Shown in pieces: positions 21,390-23,099 of a stretch of 23,099 bases of DNA (position 1 is its first letter; the number at the start of each line of letters is the position of its first letter). Source of the stretch: Lactobacillaceae bacterium UBA639 (GTDB lineage Bacteria; Bacillota; Bacilli; Lactobacillales; Lactobacillaceae); assembly GCA_002299975.1 (NCBI GenBank), contig DBOT01000106.1, positions 6,347 through 29,445 on the forward strand, written 5' to 3'. The notes beneath the pieces were generated by a model. That model ran no database searches. It saw nothing but the letters and a program-made list of their open reading frames with translations, and was not told where the DNA came from. A program made the position numbers and the translations under genes.

Positions 21390-21422
21390 ATGAGGAAGAT
21401 CATTGATCCGTTGTCACAATGA
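21390..21422 (+). CDS. Possible 10-codon upstream ORF (MRKIIDPLSQ)
   Basis: AAAGGTGAT followed by ATG 4 bases later opens MRKIIDPLSQ, ending 22 bases before the membrane-protein gene. The peptide resembles the A-type micro-ORFs (M-x-K-[IM]-I-x-[PA]-[LV]-S). If the promoter at 21350-21378 is the only one, the transcript would start within the ribosome-binding site, which weakens the case. Confidence 0.3.
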   Translation: MRKIIDPLSQ

Positions 21423-21444
21423 AAACTCTAAGGAGGGGTGTCTT

Positions 21445-21741
21445 ATGTTTAACTTTGTATTTTGGGTTTTAGCCATTTGGTTTGTCGTCAATGTGGTATG
21501 GATGTGGTTCAAGCTCGATGATCAAACGTTACAAAAGACCTTCGCTTGGATTAATGTTTGTGCAATTGTAATTGGATTCTGGGTATACTACGGTGTCACC
21601 CACGACGCCAGCGGAATTGATGGCTGGTTCATCACCATGAACTGGGTCAACATCGCTGTCGCTGCTATTCAGTTCTACTTCGGCTACCGGAACTTAACGA
21701 ACACCCACAGTGCTCACAACGTTCACCACAAGGCTGCCTAA
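21445..21741 (+). CDS. Small Trp-rich three-helix membrane protein with His-rich tail
   Basis: A 98-residue hypothetical membrane protein. Three hydrophobic segments lie at about 3-22, 31-50 and 56-78, with eight tryptophans, several near membrane interfaces (FKLDD and GIDGW loops). The polar C-terminus carries four histidines (THSAHNVHHKAA). AAGGAGGGG before the ATG at 21445 is an excellent ribosome-binding site; the frame extends further upstream but without support. Monocistronic with its own terminator. I do not recognise the family; transport, metal handling or a regulatory role are all open. Confidence 0.75.
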   Translation: MFNFVFWVLAIWFVVNVVWMWFKLDDQTLQKTFAWINVCAIVIGFWVYYGVTHDASGIDGWFITMNWVNIAVAAIQFYFGYRNLTNTHSAHNVHHKAA

Positions 21742-21758
21742 GTTAGAATAAATAATCC

Positions 21759-21808
21759 AAAACGGCTCCCCAAACTGCTACTGGTAGTTGGGAAGCCGTT
21801 TTACTTTT
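21759..21808 (+). terminator. Terminator after the Trp-rich membrane protein gene
   Basis: A long stem AAAACGGCTCCCCAAACT against AGTTGGGAAGCCGTTTT (one mismatch, one bulge) followed by TACTTTTAG. Confidence 0.85.
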
Positions 21809-21831
21809 AGTAAAAAATATTATTAAATTAA

Positions 21832-21845
21832 AGAAAGCGCTTGCA
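21832..21845. promoter_or_regulatory. Probable cre site upstream of adh
   Basis: AGAAAGCGCTTGCA differs from the cre core (TGNAANCGNTNNCA) only at the first position. It overlaps the -35 of the adh promoter, so CcpA repression is expected if bound. Confidence 0.5.
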
Positions 21846-21869
21846 TTTTAGTGTGGATCGGACTAAAGT
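21841..21869 (+). promoter_or_regulatory. Candidate adh promoter
   Basis: TTGCAT (21841-21846), a 17-base spacer and TAAAGT (21864-21869). The predicted start lies almost exactly at the 5' base of the leader hairpin (21877). Confidence 0.55.
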
Positions 21870-21876
21870 AGGAGCC

Positions 21877-21933
21877 GAGGTGATCAATTAATGTTTCACT
21901 CTTTCAACAAATTCAAACATTCTTGATCACCTC
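21877..21933 (+). promoter_or_regulatory. Long 5' leader hairpin of adh
   Basis: Outer arms GAGGTGATCAA (21877-21887) and TTGATCACCTC (21923-21933) pair perfectly over 11 bp; inner arms AATGTTT (21890-21896) and AAACATT (21915-21921) add 7 bp across a small bulge. No T run follows, so it is not a terminator. It buries the initiation region of a short upstream ORF while leaving the adh AAGGAG just outside. It may stabilise the mRNA or control translation. Confidence 0.75.
21891..21926 (+). CDS. Possible 11-codon upstream ORF of adh ([11 protein letters not shown])
   Basis: GAGGTG followed by ATG (21891) opens [11 protein letters not shown], rich in Phe, His and Lys. The whole ORF lies in the leader hairpin: its ribosome-binding site in the left arm and its TGA stop in the right arm. 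A translating ribosome would unfold the hairpin, so a leader-peptide switch is conceivable. Translation is unproven. Confidence 0.4.
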   Translation: MFHSFNKFKHS

Positions 21934-21949
21934 AAGGAGATGCTTTGCA

Positions 21950-22975
21950 ATGAAAGCTGCTGTAGTACGTGACAATTGTGATGGTTACTTTGACGTTAAG
22001 GACGTTGAGCTGCGTGATCTCAAGGCCGGTGAAGCCCTAGTTAAGATGGAATACTGTGGTCTCTGCCACACCGATCTCCATGTTGCCGCTGGGGACTTCG
22101 GTAAGGTTCCAGGCCGGATTACCGGTCACGAAGGAATCGGCCGGGTTGTTAAGGTCGCTCCTGGGGTTACCAGTGTTAAGGTCGGTGACCGGGTTTCAAT
22201 CGCCTGGTTCTTCTCCGGCTGTGGACACTGTGAATACTGTGTCAGCGGTAATGAATCCCTTTGCCGCCACGTCAAGAACGCCGGCTACAACGTTGATGGT
22301 GCAATGGCTGAATACTGCATCGTCGAAGCCAACTACGCGGTCAAGGTTCCTGAAAACCTCGACCCAATCAAGGCAACGTCAGTAACCTGTGCCGGAGTTA
22401 CCACCTACAAGGCCATCAAGACCAGCGAGATTCGTCCTGGTCAATGGATTGCCATTTATGGTGCTGGTGGCCTTGGTAACCTCGGTGTTCAATGGGCCAA
22501 GAATGTCTTCAAGGCTCACGTCATCGCAGTTGACATCAATGACGATAAGCTGCAATCCGCTAAGGAAAACGGTGCTGACATCATCATTAACTCTGCTAAG
22601 ACTGACCCTGCCAAGGAGATCCAAGACAAGATCGGCGGCGCCCAAGCGGCAGTTGTAACTGCCACCGCCCCAATCTGCTATGATCAGGCCCTGGCTTCCG
22701 TCAAGGCTGGCGGTAAGGTTGTTGCTGTTTCCCTGCCAAAGGGTAACATCGATGTCCCAATCTCCAAGACCGTCCTTGACGGGATCGAGATCGTCGGCTC
22801 ACTGGTTGGTACCCGGCAGGACCTTGCCGAAGCCTTCCAGTTAGCCGCAGACGGTGGGATTGACCCAATCGTTCACACCCGGAAGCTCAGTGAAATCAAC
22901 GATATCGTTGACGAAATGAAGGACGGAAAGATCATTGGACGGATGGTTGTCGACTTTACCAACGGTGCCAACTAA
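21950..22975 (+). CDS. adhP: Zinc-dependent alcohol dehydrogenase (AdhP type)
   Basis: A 341-residue medium-chain dehydrogenase that interconverts primary alcohols and aldehydes with NAD(H), regenerating NAD+ in heterofermentative metabolism. Catalytic zinc ligands: C36 (CGLCHTD), H60-E61 (GHE) and C147 (TCAGVT). Structural zinc: C91, C94, C97 and C105. The Rossmann motif GAGGLG is at 171-176, with D195 after the second strand favouring NAD over NADP. I use the ATG at 21950: AAGGAG lies upstream, and an in-frame TTG at 21923 falls inside the leader hairpin. A cre-like site at the promoter suggests carbon control. Confidence 0.94.
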   Translation: MKAAVVRDNCDGYFDVKDVELRDLKAGEALVKMEYCGLCHTDLHVAAGDFGKVPGRITGHEGIGRVVKVAPGVTSVKVGDRVSIAWFFSGCGHCEYCVSGNESLCRHVKNAGYNVDGAMAEYCIVEANYAVKVPENLDPIKATSVTCAGVTTYKAIKTSEIRPGQWIAIYGAGGLGNLGVQWAKNVFKAHVIAVDINDDKLQSAKENGADIIINSAKTDPAKEIQDKIGGAQAAVVTATAPICYDQALASVKAGGKVVAVSLPKGNIDVPISKTVLDGIEIVGSLVGTRQDLAEAFQLAADGGIDPIVHTRKLSEINDIVDEMKDGKIIGRMVVDFTNGAN

Positions 22976-23031
22976 GCTTAAACTTTGGAAAGTAATCGTT
23001 ACGGAGCAATTCGGTAACGTTTAAAAATAGG

Positions 23032-23081
23032 ATTTGGATCATGACAGGAGTTATCGCCCTTGTCATGATCCAAATTTGTTT
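23032..23081 (+). terminator. Terminator of adh
   Basis: A perfect 15-bp stem ATTTGGATCATGACA/TGTCATGATCCAAAT with a 14-base loop, followed by TTGTTT. A smaller hairpin GTTAC/GTAAC lies just upstream (about 22999-23018). Confidence 0.88.
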
Positions 23082-23099
23082 AAGACGAATTGTCAAACC

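Overview
The window looks like a chromosomal segment of a heterofermentative lactobacillus, most likely Limosilactobacillus or a close relative. The evidence is the moderately high G+C for a lactobacillus, Gram-positive gene sets (L-Lys/L-Orn-type MurE, LCP protein, Jag, FMN-riboswitch rib operon), CcpA-type cre sites and sigma-A promoters with 17-bp spacers. Species cannot be fixed from the sequence alone. No transposase, phage gene, tRNA, rRNA or CRISPR array is visible.

Layout: 1-2170 is the start of a riboflavin operon (ribD-ribE-ribBA, minus strand; ribBA runs off the left edge) behind an FMN riboswitch with two terminator hairpins. 2176-5155 is a four-gene osmoprotectant-type ABC transporter (minus strand). 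It is divergent from an Rrf2 regulator and an NmrA-type oxidoreductase (5293-6611); the two promoters share a pair of matching palindromes. 6686-8697 holds divergent LysR and LCP genes. 8878-12201 carries, on the minus strand, a secreted DUF1002 protein, signal peptidase I and MurE. 12301-12676 is an intergenic transcription unit (see below). 12729-14651 is asnB. 14935-19237 is the conserved, origin-proximal jag-mnmE-mnmG cluster. 19303-19460 is a structured repeat-like terminator. 19463-21155 is a padR-DUF1700-DUF4097 envelope operon. 21445-22975 holds a Trp-rich three-helix membrane protein and a zinc alcohol dehydrogenase (plus strand).

The most unusual item is in the gap between asnB and murE. 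A strong extended -10 promoter, overlapped by a perfect-consensus cre site, is followed by about 340 nt of transcript and a clean terminator. It contains no ordinary gene but four 8-9-codon ORFs in an A-B-A-B order (MVRMIRAVS, MGNFVEVSH, MTKMIRAVS, MGFELIGH). They are generated by a diverged 126-bp tandem duplication. The parts conserved between the two copies coincide with the tiny ORFs, and in each copy a different sequence forms a small hairpin that would cover the ribosome-binding site of the B ORF. This could be a micropeptide operon or a dual-function small RNA; I do not recognise it.

Short upstream ORFs of 9-11 codons are also present in the leaders of asnB, the Trp-rich membrane protein and adh. 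The adh leader folds into a near-perfect long hairpin. Together the genes cover riboflavin supply, osmolyte uptake, envelope assembly, tRNA modification, asparagine synthesis and NADH-dependent alcohol metabolism; carbon-source control through CcpA is suggested at the micro-ORF transcript and at adh.
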